Source: CBDHHC01 sp050633205
GTDB taxonomy: Bacteria > Pseudomonadota > Alphaproteobacteria > Rhizobiales > CBDHHC01
Length of the DNA stretch: 34,878 bases
Assembly: GCA_050633205.1 (NCBI GenBank)
Contig: JBOEGA010000064.1
Span: 1 to 34,878, forward strand
Direction of reading: 5' to 3'
Below are positions 23,337 through 32,244 of the stretch, piece by piece. Positions within the stretch are counted from its first letter, which is position 1; every line of letters starts with the position of its first letter. The notes under the pieces are model-generated. The model ran no database searches. It was given only the letters and a program-made list of their open reading frames with translations, and was not told the origin of the DNA. A program made the translations under genes and the position numbers.

Positions 23337-23471
23337 AATCCATCTCCATACCGACAAGTTTTTCTCATCCTGACACAAAGATTATCTCGTTTGCGTAGTC
23401 AGTCAAGATCTGAATAATGATGCATGAAGCACAATTATGATAAAGATATTGATGATTTGGAGGATGTTACA

Positions 23472-24230
23472 ATGCCCCTCAACCGCAGAAAAACACTAGC
23501 TCTTCTCGGAGCTGGCATAACAGCCGGCCTGACAGGAAACTCCCCGGCAATTTCGGCAAAAGACGATAATATTAAAGCTGTCGCATTTGATGGATTTCCA
23601 ATCCTGGACCCACGTCCTGTTTTTAAGCTGGCAGGACAACTCTACCCGGATAAAGGCAGGGAATTTGCGATAACTTTCAGAACCCGCCTGTTTGAATACC
23701 AATGGTTACGGGCACTCGCGGGACAATATAAGGATTTTTACTCTATAATTGATGACGCCCATTCATTCACAACCAGTCAGTTAAACCTTGATCTCACCAG
23801 TGAGAATAAAAAGCTGTTCCGGGAAGCCTTCTTAAGTCTGAAAGCCTGGCCGGATGTTGCTCCATCGCTGGAAGCCCTGAAACGCAAAGGCATCAAAATT
23901 GCTTTTCTCTCAAATATGACCTCCAACATGCTAAATGCAGGCCTGAATAACTCAGGGCTGAAAAATATGTTTGACTTTGTAATCAGCACTGATCAGAAAA
24001 AAACCTTCAAACCCGACCCTCGTGCCTACCAGCTGGGCGTAGATGCTTTTAAAATTCCCAGACAACAGATTATGTTTGTTGCCTTTGCCGGATGGGATGT
24101 CGCCGGAGCCCACTGGTTCGGTTATCCAACAGCATGGATTAATCGTCTGAACTTTAAACCTGAAGTTCTGGATGCCAGACCTGTTCTGGTGGGAAAAAAC
24201 CTGACAGACCTTGTAAATCACCTGAAATAA
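23472..24230 (+). CDS. Exported HAD-superfamily hydrolase (haloacid dehalogenase type II-like)
   Basis: A 252-residue protein. It begins MPLNRRKTLALLGAGITAGL, which resembles a Tat signal (RR followed by a hydrophobic stretch) and implies export. The HAD motifs are motif I FDGFPILDP with nucleophilic Asp (family norm DAYGTL), motif II FLSNMT, motif III KTFKPDPRAY with the Lys, and motif IV FVAFAGWDVAGAHWFGYPTAWINR, the last being characteristic of L-2-haloacid dehalogenase type II. Thr of motif I is replaced by Ile, so activity may differ from dehalogenation. The frame opens at 23424, but ATG 23472 has GGAGG eight bases before it. It is divergent from a LysR gene and closed by a hairpin at 24243. 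Confidence 0.8.
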   Translation: MPLNRRKTLALLGAGITAGLTGNSPAISAKDDNIKAVAFDGFPILDPRPVFKLAGQLYPDKGREFAITFRTRLFEYQWLRALAGQYKDFYSIIDDAHSFTTSQLNLDLTSENKKLFREAFLSLKAWPDVAPSLEALKRKGIKIAFLSNMTSNMLNAGLNNSGLKNMFDFVISTDQKKTFKPDPRAYQLGVDAFKIPRQQIMFVAFAGWDVAGAHWFGYPTAWINRLNFKPEVLDARPVLVGKNLTDLVNHLK

Positions 24231-24242
24231 ACAACGATCACA

Positions 24243-24268
24243 GGAGGTAGCAGACTTATACTACCTCC
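24243..24268 (+). terminator. Hairpin terminator of the HAD gene
   Basis: GGAGGTAG-CAGACTTATA-CTACCTCC, a perfect 8-bp stem, 12 bases after the stop, followed by ATCATTCTTCTCT. Confidence 0.65.
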
Positions 24269-24309
24269 ATCATTCTTCTCTAGCGCGGATTACAGTAAAT
24301 TGCTTTGTA

Positions 24310-24747
24310 TTATAATCTGTTTGCATTACCATCAAATACAAGAACCTGAGACCGTTCCAGAGCATCAAGCCGGTTCCTGTGAGCTGCAATAAAAACGGTA
24401 TCAAGCCACATATTCGCCAACGCCTTAGCCGAAGGATACCTTGTCAGTATAACGGCGTCCCAGTCTGATGTATCACCAGTTCCGAAAATATGATGTGCCT
24501 TGCCATAGAACAGTTGCTGGCCACCTGCCCGCGCAAATGCCGGTCCTGCTTCATTGGCATAACGACCATAAGCCTCCTCACCAGTAATGTTTCCTGCATT
24601 ACCTGTGACCGAGGGTTTAAATTTTAACAGATTAAGAATAGGTACAGAGCCCTGGATCTGAAAAATAGCCTGCCAATCTTCTAAAGTTGGGGCAGCGCCT
24701 CCTTCACCATGCGTTGCAATAAGCTTTTGTATAATATCATCTGACAT
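24310..24747 (-). CDS. DUF1330-like dimeric alpha/beta-barrel protein
   Basis: A 145-residue protein with the features of the DUF1330/EthD-like ferredoxin-fold family: PILNLLKFKP near the start, EAYGRYANEAGPAFARAGGQQLFYGKAHHIFG in the middle, then DWDAVILTRYPSAKALANMW and AHRNRLDALERSQVLVF. Such proteins form dimeric alpha-beta barrels and usually have unknown function. The ribosome site AAGGAGGT is a near-perfect anti-16S match four bases from the ATG, implying efficient translation. No partner gene is obvious. Confidence 0.7.
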   Translation of the reverse strand: MSDDIIQKLIATHGEGGAAPTLEDWQAIFQIQGSVPILNLLKFKPSVTGNAGNITGEEAYGRYANEAGPAFARAGGQQLFYGKAHHIFGTGDTSDWDAVILTRYPSAKALANMWLDTVFIAAHRNRLDALERSQVLVFDGNANRL

Positions 24748-24808
24748 TTTACCTCCTTACATCGCTTTTAAACATTATTATAGCATAGCCTCCTGCTCCA
24801 TGTATGTT

Positions 24809-25558
24809 TTATCCGTTTGCAATGCTCTCCAGCAGAAACATGCGCATTTCGTTTAATCTCTGCTCAGCAGACAGGTGCATCTTTTTTCGGCTCTCCAGCT
24901 CTGCCATTGCATCAGAAATTTCGGCTTGATAGCTTTTATCAATATCTACCTTCGGATACCATTGCTCCATAAATTCCCGCCTTGTCGGAGTATCGCCAGA
25001 AGTATATTCCGTCATCTTCAGGTCCGGGTTATTCCGGGCAAGTATTGCCCTTCCATTTGTGACCATATAGGCAATTTTTGCCTCGCCAGTCAGGTTTAGC
25101 TTCTCTGCCTTCTGCTGCACGTCCTGAAGGTCATGTCCGCCGCTATGGCTGACGACTCCGCCCTGCTCATTAATATATCCGGATATTTTATTTCCATCTG
25201 AAAACACAGCCCGAACACCGGAAGATGTATCAGGATGATGTTGCTGCCAGTACTGCAGACGCTGCTCTGCATTATTTAAAGTACTTCCTGTAAATCTGCT
25301 TTGAACATCTTCAGAAAACCTGGCTTTTATGTCCGGCCATTTATCAAAATCAGGGACCATTGACAGCATTTGTTCCGCGCTGAAACCCTTGCCTTCAACG
25401 ACTTTCCCGTCCAGTTTTATCTTTGCTGTTTGAGGTAATTCTTTTGCCCTGCTGTTAATACTTTCCTGCAGAGCAGCATATTGTTTTGTATATAATTTCT
25501 TAAGATGCGGCCGCATTGCCGGATCTGAAAACATTTTTGTACTGACATTTAATTCCAT
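24809..25558 (-). CDS. Unrecognised 249-residue hydrophilic protein
   Basis: A soluble protein with no signal peptide or membrane segment. It is largely helical and charged (PHLKKLYTKQYAALQESINS; AEQRLQYWQQHHPD; SDAMAELESRKKMHLSAEQR), with a central, probably beta portion containing Gly-His (RAVFSDGNKISGYINEQGGVVSHSGGHD). The upstream TTG at 25564 is disregarded because GAGGAG lies six bases before the ATG at 25558. I do not recognise the family. The GGVVSHSGGHD stretch could be a ligand site, but this is a guess. It runs co-directionally with the DUF1330-like gene, 61 bases away. Confidence 0.6.
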   Translation of the reverse strand: MELNVSTKMFSDPAMRPHLKKLYTKQYAALQESINSRAKELPQTAKIKLDGKVVEGKGFSAEQMLSMVPDFDKWPDIKARFSEDVQSRFTGSTLNNAEQRLQYWQQHHPDTSSGVRAVFSDGNKISGYINEQGGVVSHSGGHDLQDVQQKAEKLNLTGEAKIAYMVTNGRAILARNNPDLKMTEYTSGDTPTRREFMEQWYPKVDIDKSYQAEISDAMAELESRKKMHLSAEQRLNEMRMFLLESIANG

Positions 25559-25777
25559 AATCAACTCCTCAGAAAACTAAATCTGGTGAGTTCTGCAAAA
25601 TATACGCCAGCGAAAATCTCTGACTTTAAATTCAGTTTAAAAGGGGAGTAAAAATAGATTTCCCATACGAGAGCGGTATCGCTAGAATGCGTGTGCTTGT
25701 GTTACAAGCCTTATTATTTTATACCCAACGCCCTATATTAGAAAAGAATCGTACAAATTATTAATCAGGGTCATATT

Positions 25778-26440
25778 ATGCATAATATATTGCGAACAAT
25801 AACTTTTTTAACCGTAGTCGGAATGTTTTCCATCCTCACTCCAGCTATACATAATCCACCTGCGGCCCTTGCCTCTACTACAATCGATTTAAATGAACTC
25901 CTCACAGATGGAGAAAAGAAGTTGCGCAAAGGCTCTCTTGATGAAGCAGAAAAAGCCTTTCAGAATACTCTGGATAATGCGGACCCCGGTGAAGACGATC
26001 AGCATATTTTTCGTGCATACTTGCGATTGGGCGATGTCTGGGTGCGTAAAGGCAATCTCAGTAAATCGCAATCGAAATCTGCGCTGGATCAGTATGAGCA
26101 GGCCTTCCTGTTCTACCGAAGAGGCATTGTCTTCAATTCACACCGCCTTAAAACAGCTAATCAGGGTACAGCTAAGGAAAGAGCAAAGGAACTGGTATCC
26201 CTGTTTCAAAGAGCCGGTAATACACTTGTCAATATGGATAAAACTCAGGCGGCTCTTAAGCATTACAACTCAGCAGCCATTATGTTAAAAAAACTCATCG
26301 CAGGCTCTAAGGAAGCGCAGGCATTGCGGCAGCAACTGGCTTCACTATTCAGCACAATGGGTGATCAGTTTAAAAAGCTTGGACAGAAAAAACGAGCACT
26401 GAAATATTATCAGGCTGCCGTTAAGGTCATGAAACCCTGA
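25778..26440 (+). CDS. Secreted tetratricopeptide-like protein
   Basis: A 220-residue exported protein. A signal peptide covers about residues 1-32 (ending AALAS). Helical TPR-like repeats follow: ELLTDGEKKLRKGSLDEAEKAFQNTL, then AYLRLGDVWVRKGNLSKSQ and ALDQYEQAFLFYRRG, then RAGNTLVNMDKTQAALKHYNSA, and FSTMGDQFKKLGQKKRALKYYQAAVKVM. The repeats look like periplasmic protein-interaction modules. No partner is identified. The gene is convergent with the GNAT-like gene. Confidence 0.75.
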   Translation: MHNILRTITFLTVVGMFSILTPAIHNPPAALASTTIDLNELLTDGEKKLRKGSLDEAEKAFQNTLDNADPGEDDQHIFRAYLRLGDVWVRKGNLSKSQSKSALDQYEQAFLFYRRGIVFNSHRLKTANQGTAKERAKELVSLFQRAGNTLVNMDKTQAALKHYNSAAIMLKKLIAGSKEAQALRQQLASLFSTMGDQFKKLGQKKRALKYYQAAVKVMKP

Positions 26441-26461
26441 CCTGTCCTCCCTTGATATGTT

Positions 26462-26941
26462 TTACTCTGGCATAAACTCATTTGTAAATACAACCGCATC
26501 AAAGGGCCAGAGCTTCAGGAAATCCCCGATCGCACTATAAAGAGTAGCATAACACCCGGCATCATACGCCTTCTGTGTCACCCAGAAACTGACATCCACA
26601 TCACCCGCACCAGACTCTGTACCTCTGGTGCCGGGAGGATAGAAATAAAAGCAGCCAAGATATTCAGTTTTATCAGCTGAAAATGCAATATAGGCAAAAG
26701 AGCTTCTGTCCTCAAACTCCTTATCATGCCAGCCCAGGTCCCGGTGATTTTCCTCCCGCGTCATTGCCGGATCCGGCCACCCGCCACCATCCCCCCGGGC
26801 TTTATTGATAATATCAATGCTCGACATAACAGCCGCATAATCTTCATCAATATCGCTGAAACGTAACGGGCGAAAATAAAAATCAGGCGTTACAAACTCT
26901 TCGGGAATATTGAAAGTATCCGGTAACTTTAATTCCCTCAT
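26462..26941 (-). CDS. GNAT-like N-acetyltransferase, short
   Basis: A 159-residue protein with the features of a GNAT-fold enzyme: FYFRPLRFSDIDEDYAAVMSS near the start, EENHRDLGWHDKEFEDRSSFAYIAF in the middle, and YLGCFYFYPPG followed by DVDVSFWVTQKAYDAGCYATLYSAI. The acetyl-CoA loop is not a canonical RxxGxG/A, so the assignment is moderate and the substrate unknown. The first ATG at 26947 sits directly behind the GGGGG ribosome site; the second ATG at 26941 has proper spacing (AAGGGGG six bases upstream) and is chosen. Confidence 0.55.
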   Translation of the reverse strand: MRELKLPDTFNIPEEFVTPDFYFRPLRFSDIDEDYAAVMSSIDIINKARGDGGGWPDPAMTREENHRDLGWHDKEFEDRSSFAYIAFSADKTEYLGCFYFYPPGTRGTESGAGDVDVSFWVTQKAYDAGCYATLYSAIGDFLKLWPFDAVVFTNEFMPE

Positions 26942-27155
26942 AATCATCCCCCTTCATAACACAGGATCACCTTTCATTAACTCTACCATCAAAACTGCAA
27001 GAGCAAAGCTTAGACTATTCGGTCATATTCACATTATGCATAGCAGGAATGCAGTTCCATGACTTCTGGTATGGCTGGTTATGTATTACATATACTTTCG
27101 TAGGGTGAGTTCAGGACAGGGTGTCCAGCTCACAAAAGTCAGAAAGGTTAAAGCC

Positions 27156-27320
27156 ATGCCAGTAAGTATGAATTCGGCAGCTTCTCCAAAGCGGTTCCAG
27201 TTAAGAGTAGCTCTGAAGAAGTTCTGGAAAAATTACGAGCAAGCTCGAAAAAAGAGCGCACTCGACAGAGTCCGGCAAATGTCCGGAATAGATCTCACAA
27301 AATCAGATTATAAACTCTAG
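27156..27320 (+). CDS. Small basic protein, 54 residues, faintly DUF1127-like
   Basis: A very basic short protein: MPVSMNSAASPKRFQLRVAL, then KKFWKNYEQARKKSALDRV and RQMSGIDLTKSDYKL. The last 15 residues loosely follow the DUF1127 pattern (L-x-x-I-G-I-x-R-S-D-I), a family of small alphaproteobacterial regulators of RNA metabolism and metabolism, but I am not certain. The frame extends back to 27081; ATG 27156 is preferred because AAGG is eight bases upstream. No partner gene. Small Lys/Arg-rich proteins of this sort may bind RNA or membranes. Confidence 0.45.
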   Translation: MPVSMNSAASPKRFQLRVALKKFWKNYEQARKKSALDRVRQMSGIDLTKSDYKL

Positions 27321-27419
27321 TAACAATATCAGGACAGCGTAAAGGTTGTCCTCCCCCTGCCTGAGAAACTGCAAAGCTCCCCCCAATTGTAATTTCTCTC
27401 CCTCATAATATTCAAGGCA

Positions 27420-27448
27420 CACTGGCAGATTTTATATATCTGCCAGTG
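27420..27448. terminator. Hairpin terminator of dnaE (and of the upstream small gene)
   Basis: CACTGGCAGAT-TTTATAT-ATCTGCCAGTG, a perfect 11-bp stem, lying in the 160-base gap between the small basic protein and the convergent dnaE, 34 bases past the dnaE stop on the reverse strand. Neither side has a long U-run. Confidence 0.6.
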
Positions 27449-27481
27449 GTCGTCCGGGGCCTTTTAACGCCCCCAGAATAC

Positions 27482-30400
27482 CTAAATCTCCTGAACTTCA
27501 ACCACGCCTCTCATTGTCCGAATAATGCTGGCCTGCTGAGGAGAGACATCATAACGGCCTGGAAATTTGAACTCTATTTCCTGCTCCATATCTTCAAGTT
27601 TCAAGCTCATAAATATCTGACCACGGCCTTTTTTAATTTCCCCGGCAATCTCTTTAAAGGCAGCACGTTTGTCCAGACGAATTTTCAGGCCTTTCTGGAT
27701 AGCCTGCGCTTTGCGGTTTAAATCTTCTACACCAAGTACCCGGGTGCGCAATTGCTCTCCTTCCATTTCACAGTCAATGCGAACCAGAACTGCTGTTCCC
27801 GCCTCCAGAAGCTCACGGCAGGCGGTCAAGGTTTCAGAGAACAGAACGGCTTCAAATGATCCGGATGCATCTGAAAAACCTGCAAAAGCAAAACGGTTAC
27901 CAGATTTCGAGGTCCGTTCCTGACGATAGGAAACAATGCCGGCAACCTGCCCGGTAGCCCTTCCCGTAGCAATTGCCTTACCCCGGAAAGTCTTCCAGTC
28001 CTCAACTTCCATACGCGCAAGGGCAGCCTTATATTCATCAAGCGGGTGGCCTGATATATAGAAGCCGACAGCATCAAATTCCTGGCTAAGTTTTTCCATC
28101 GGCAACCAGGGTTTTACTGGCCGCAGTGCCATTTCCTGAGGTGCTCCACTTCCGCCAAACAGATCATTCTGCCCAACCGACCTGTCAGCACTTGATCTAT
28201 TAGCCTCTGCAAGTATCGTGTCGCAGTTACCGTGTACAACAGAACGGTCTTCTACCAGACCATCAAAAGCACCTGCCGCACTGAGCATCTCCATGGCCCG
28301 TTTATTGAGCATTTTCGGATCAATTCTATTGGCAAAATCGGTCAGGCCCTTATAGGGACCGCTCTCTTCCCGCACATCGCATATATGCTGCACGGCCTGT
28401 GTACCAATATTTTTCAACGCCGCCATGGAAAAGCGAATTGCCCCGTCTTCCGGGCGAAATTCTGCAAACGAGGAATTAATATCCGGTGGTAGAACCTTGA
28501 TCCCTGAATCTTTAATCGCCTGATAGAACATACTGATTTTATCAGTATTGCCCTGATCAAGCGTCATGATTGCAGCCATAAATTCAACCGGATAATTGGC
28601 TTTCAGATATGCTGTCTGATAAGCCACCAGCGCATAAGCAGCCGCGTGGGATTTGTTGAAACCGTATCCTGCAAACTTGTTCACGAGCTCAAAGATAAAC
28701 TCGGCCTGCTTTTTGTCTACCTTATCCTTCACTGCCCCATCAACAAAGCGGATGCGCTGCTTATCCATCTCCTCTTTAATCTTCTTACCCATCGCACGAC
28801 GCAGCAGATCCGCTTCACCAAGCGAGTATCCCGCAAGGATCTGTGCAATCTGCATCACCTGCTCCTGATAGATGATAACCCCGTAGGTTTCCTTCAGGAC
28901 AGTTTCAAGTTTAGGGTGGAGAAAGTCGATTTCCTCTTCGCCATATTTCCGCGCAATATAGGTCGGGATATTATCCATCGGGCCGGGACGATACAGAGCC
29001 ACCATCGCAATAATATCTTCAAAACGGTCAGGACGAAGATTGCGCAGACTGTCACGCATTCCAGTACTCTCCAGCTGGAATACACCAATTGTGTCTGCAC
29101 GAGCCAACAATTCATAGGTTTTCTTATCATCCAGCGGAACCACTGAAATATCAAACTCAATACCCCGCTTGTGAATAAACTCCGTGGCTTTCTGAATAAC
29201 AGTCAGCGTCTTCAAACCAAGAAAGTCAAACTTCACCAGCCCCGCAGGCTCAACCCATTTCATATTAAACTGGGTCACAGGAAGTGATGATCGTGGATCA
29301 GCATAAAGCGGGACAAGTTCAGTTAAAGGCCTGTCGCCGATCACCACGCCCGCAGCATGTGTTGAGGCATGGCGATATAAGCCTTCCAGCTTTTTGCCAA
29401 TCTCCAATAGCTCTTTGACGATATCTTCTTCACGAGCAGCTTCACGCAACTGAGGCTCTTCGAGAATAGCCTCTTCCAGCGTCATAGGGTTGGCAGGGTT
29501 ATTCGGGACCAGCTTACAAAGCCTGTCCACCTGCCCGTAAGGCATCTGCAATACACGCCCGACATCACGCAATACGGCTCGCGCCTGCAGCTTACCAAAG
29601 GTGATAATCTGCGCTACCCTGTCACGACCATATTTCTGCTGCACATACTTAATTACCTCATCCCGACGATCCTGACAGAAGTCAATATCAAAGTCAGGCA
29701 TGGACACACGTTCGGGATTAAGAAATCGCTCAAAAAGCAACCCAAATCTCAATGGATCAAGATCGGTAATCGTCAAGACCCAGGCAACAACAGAGCCCGC
29801 TCCTGAACCCCGCCCTGGCCCTACCGGAATATCCTGATCCTTCGTCCATTTGATAAAGTCCGATACAATCAGGAAGTAACCGGGAAACTTCATATTCCTA
29901 ATTATGCCAAGCTCATACTCGAGCCGATCCCAGTATTCCTTTTCCTCAACGCCCGGTGCAAGCCCATGCTTCTCCAGACGCATTTTTAGCCCCTCACGGG
30001 CCTGCCTTGCCAGTTCCTCGGCCTCAGCCTCAAGAACAGCCTCATTATCATCTGAATCAGTCGCAACGAACTGAGGTAGAATAGGAGCATGGGTTAACGG
30101 ACGATGAGAGCACCGCCTGGCAATCTCGATTGTATTCTCTAGCGCTTCAGGCAAGTCAGAAAACAAAGCAACCATTTCCTGCTCTGTCTTGAAGTAGTGC
30201 TCATGTGTCAGACGCCTGCGGTCATCCTCAGCAACATAACGCCCCTCGGAGATACATACCAGCGCATCATGAGCCTCGTAATCGTCTCTGGCAGGAAAGT
30301 AAGCCTCATTGGTTGCAACAATAGGCACGTCATATTTATAGGCCAACTCCAGCAGCTTCGGCTCTGTCACAGCTTCATCAGGAAAATCATGCCTCTGTAA

Positions 30401-30955
30401 TTCAATATAGGCCCGATCTCCGAATATTTCGCGAAAAAAGAGGAAATATGCCTCTGCAACTCCTGGCTCTTCAGCGGCAATCGCCCTGTTTATCGGCCCG
30501 TCATGGCCACCGGACAGAAAAATTAAACCTTCGGCATGACTACGCAAATCCTCTGAATGTATGAGAGGATACGGATTTTCCCCCTGTGTCAGAAAGCCTT
30601 CACTGGTCAACCACATCAGATTTTCATAACCAGTTACATCGCGGGCAATTAATGCAATCTCTCCATCAGGGACCAGTGCATTGTCTTCCAGCCCAACAGC
30701 GTCTGCTCCTACACTCTCAGCAGAAAACTTTACAGGTAGAGTACATCCAATAATAGGCTGTACCCCTGCTCCAGACAGCTTTTCTGAAAACTCAAGAGCA
30801 CCAAATAAATTATTCGTATCGCTTATACCCAGTGCAGGCATATTCTGTTTGGTTGCCAGTCCAACCAGCGTCCCGATCGGTAACGCACCCTCTAGAAGAG
30901 AATAAGCAGAGTGAACCCGCAAATGCACAAAACCCGGCTTCTGACTAAGCGACAT
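27482..30955 (-). CDS. dnaE: DNA polymerase III alpha subunit (replicative polymerase)
   Basis: A 1157-residue C-family replicative polymerase. It has an N-terminal PHP domain (FVHLRVHSAYSLLEG, 9-23). The palm carries GPGRGSGAGSVVAW (379-392) and the catalytic aspartates of MPDFDIDFCQ (Asp421, Asp423), with fingers and thumb motifs such as AGVVIGDRPLTELVPL and YRPGPMDNIPTYIARK. A helix-hairpin-helix region and an OB fold follow at about 985-1060 (TGQVAGIVSYRQERTSKSGNRFAFA). Length fits alphaproteobacterial DnaE (1140-1170) rather than the shorter DnaE2/ImuC, which has a different C-terminus. GAGGG is six bases before the ATG. It is followed on the reverse strand by a hairpin, and a strong terminator separates it from the preceding cold-shock gene, so it has its own promoter. 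Confidence 0.97.
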   Translation of the reverse strand: MSLSQKPGFVHLRVHSAYSLLEGALPIGTLVGLATKQNMPALGISDTNNLFGALEFSEKLSGAGVQPIIGCTLPVKFSAESVGADAVGLEDNALVPDGEIALIARDVTGYENLMWLTSEGFLTQGENPYPLIHSEDLRSHAEGLIFLSGGHDGPINRAIAAEEPGVAEAYFLFFREIFGDRAYIELQRHDFPDEAVTEPKLLELAYKYDVPIVATNEAYFPARDDYEAHDALVCISEGRYVAEDDRRRLTHEHYFKTEQEMVALFSDLPEALENTIEIARRCSHRPLTHAPILPQFVATDSDDNEAVLEAEAEELARQAREGLKMRLEKHGLAPGVEEKEYWDRLEYELGIIRNMKFPGYFLIVSDFIKWTKDQDIPVGPGRGSGAGSVVAWVLTITDLDPLRFGLLFERFLNPERVSMPDFDIDFCQDRRDEVIKYVQQKYGRDRVAQIITFGKLQARAVLRDVGRVLQMPYGQVDRLCKLVPNNPANPMTLEEAILEEPQLREAAREEDIVKELLEIGKKLEGLYRHASTHAAGVVIGDRPLTELVPLYADPRSSLPVTQFNMKWVEPAGLVKFDFLGLKTLTVIQKATEFIHKRGIEFDISVVPLDDKKTYELLARADTIGVFQLESTGMRDSLRNLRPDRFEDIIAMVALYRPGPMDNIPTYIARKYGEEEIDFLHPKLETVLKETYGVIIYQEQVMQIAQILAGYSLGEADLLRRAMGKKIKEEMDKQRIRFVDGAVKDKVDKKQAEFIFELVNKFAGYGFNKSHAAAYALVAYQTAYLKANYPVEFMAAIMTLDQGNTDKISMFYQAIKDSGIKVLPPDINSSFAEFRPEDGAIRFSMAALKNIGTQAVQHICDVREESGPYKGLTDFANRIDPKMLNKRAMEMLSAAGAFDGLVEDRSVVHGNCDTILAEANRSSADRSVGQNDLFGGSGAPQEMALRPVKPWLPMEKLSQEFDAVGFYISGHPLDEYKAALARMEVEDWKTFRGKAIATGRATGQVAGIVSYRQERTSKSGNRFAFAGFSDASGSFEAVLFSETLTACRELLEAGTAVLVRIDCEMEGEQLRTRVLGVEDLNRKAQAIQKGLKIRLDKRAAFKEIAGEIKKGRGQIFMSLKLEDMEQEIEFKFPGRYDVSPQQASIIRTMRGVVEVQEI

Positions 30956-31021
30956 AACAAACCCTCACCTTCAACCACTGGCATAAAATACCAGAAACAA
31001 ACCTGCCCCAATACGAAAAAA

Positions 31022-31074
31022 GGCAGACGCTATATGCTAGCATCCCTGATGGAATAAAGCATATGGCATCCGCC
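31022..31074 (-). terminator. Rho-independent terminator of the cold-shock gene
   Basis: On the reverse strand, 17-base arms (GGCGGATGCCATATGCT against AGCATATAGCGTCTGCC) pair with one mismatch and two G-U pairs, followed by TTTTTTCG. It lies 33 bases past the stop of the cold-shock-domain gene and before dnaE. Confidence 0.85.
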
Positions 31075-31106
31075 TTGATATTAACTTCTTTTTAAGACTT
31101 TAAGTC

Positions 31107-31706
31107 TTAATGTGCAGCTGGAAACGGCGCAGCCGCTCCATCGGGCTTTAACTCAGCTGCCATAAGGCCTTTACAACCTCGGCCCCAGCGGACAAGAACA
31201 GTTTGTCCTGGACGAAGTTCTGTAAATCCAAATCGGCGAAGTGTTTCCATGTGAACAAAAATGTCACCGGTTCCTTCTCCGCGAGTTAAGAAGCCAAAAC
31301 CGCGAATGCGGTTAAACCACTTAACTTCTGCCTGCTCGAAATCACTTTCGGGCACAACCTGTACATGAGTTCTTTGAGGCAACTGCGAAGGGTGAATAGC
31401 AGTACTCTCATCCATAGATACGATACGGAAAGCCTGAAGTCCCTTAGGACGCTTCAATACTTCACATACCACTCTTGCACCTTCGTAAGCGGTCTGAAAA
31501 CCGTCCCTACGAAGACATGTTACATGCAATAGTATGTCGGCTGATCCATCATCCGGAACTATAAATCCATAGCCCTTGGAAGCATCAAACCATTTAATAG
31601 CACCTGCCACTTCAAATACATCAACAGCAGCATCATTGCTCAGCGCCGCAACGTCCTCATCTGAAATAATAAGGTCGTGCAAGTCCGGCGAAAGCTTTGT
31701 CGCCAT
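31107..31706 (-). CDS. Double cold-shock-domain protein
   Basis: A 199-residue RNA/DNA-binding protein with two CSDs. Domain one (about 34-105) has AGAIKWFDASKGYGFIVPDD and ADILLHVTCLRRDGF; domain two (about 128-190) has AEVKWFNRIRGFGFLTRGE and GDIFVHMETLRRFGF. Both keep the RNP1 (KGYGFI/RGFGFL) and RNP2 (DILLHV/DIFVHM) aromatic residues that bind single-stranded nucleic acid. Tandem CSDs are typical of alphaproteobacteria, where they act as RNA chaperones in cold shock and stationary phase. ATG 31706 is used because GCGGGGGA lies several bases upstream; the frame also opens at TTG 31721. A spacer of over 500 bases precedes it, enough for a long regulatory 5' leader. Confidence 0.92.
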   Translation of the reverse strand: MATKLSPDLHDLIISDEDVAALSNDAAVDVFEVAGAIKWFDASKGYGFIVPDDGSADILLHVTCLRRDGFQTAYEGARVVCEVLKRPKGLQAFRIVSMDESTAIHPSQLPQRTHVQVVPESDFEQAEVKWFNRIRGFGFLTRGEGTGDIFVHMETLRRFGFTELRPGQTVLVRWGRGCKGLMAAELKPDGAAAPFPAAH

Positions 31707-32244
31707 AGTAATCCCCCGCAATTAAACTTCAATCTCTATGTCCGGTTAACTTCATATGCCCTCATGAAGTTCCCCTAAACGCTGATAGGAAGATAGCATC
31801 GCGGGACGCTGACGCCAGTGAAAAGTGTTAACCAAAAATCTTCTCCACAACATCCAGAGTACTAACTCACTCAAACTACTTTTGGTAGGTCATTGAAATA
31901 ATGAATAAAAAAGGAATACGCCCTATAATTGCCCTCTTAACACTTATCCAAAGTTACCCACCGATTTAACTCAAACTCCATCAAATTTTGACTACATTTG
32001 GGGCAAAATTGAGCCCGAAACTTGGCGAATCATATTTTTCCACAAAGTAAAAAGTTGAGGTTTCACTCACCTCATGCATAAGAAAAAGAAGTATTCAGAC
32101 ACTATCAATCCTGTAAAATAAAATAGTTACAAAGTAAAAATGCAAAAATATTACCTGTAATCATCTTCTTTCAATAACTGACCTCGCCCCAAATACACCA
32201 TAATACAAACAGACCATACGGGCATAAAATAAAGGAGACTGACC
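31707..32244. other. AT-rich spacer between the cold-shock gene and gloA
   Basis: About 540 bases, divergent gene starts on both sides, no ORF supported. A long leader for the cold-shock gene is plausible (cold-shock mRNAs often have structured 5' regions), but I could not fold one by eye. CAAAGTAAAAA recurs at about 32043 and 32131. Confidence 0.4.

Noticed and set aside
28646..29146. 166-codon forward ORF inside dnaE
   Set aside because: It is antisense to the conserved polymerase core, which is intact in every motif; no ribosome site or family likeness. A shadow frame.
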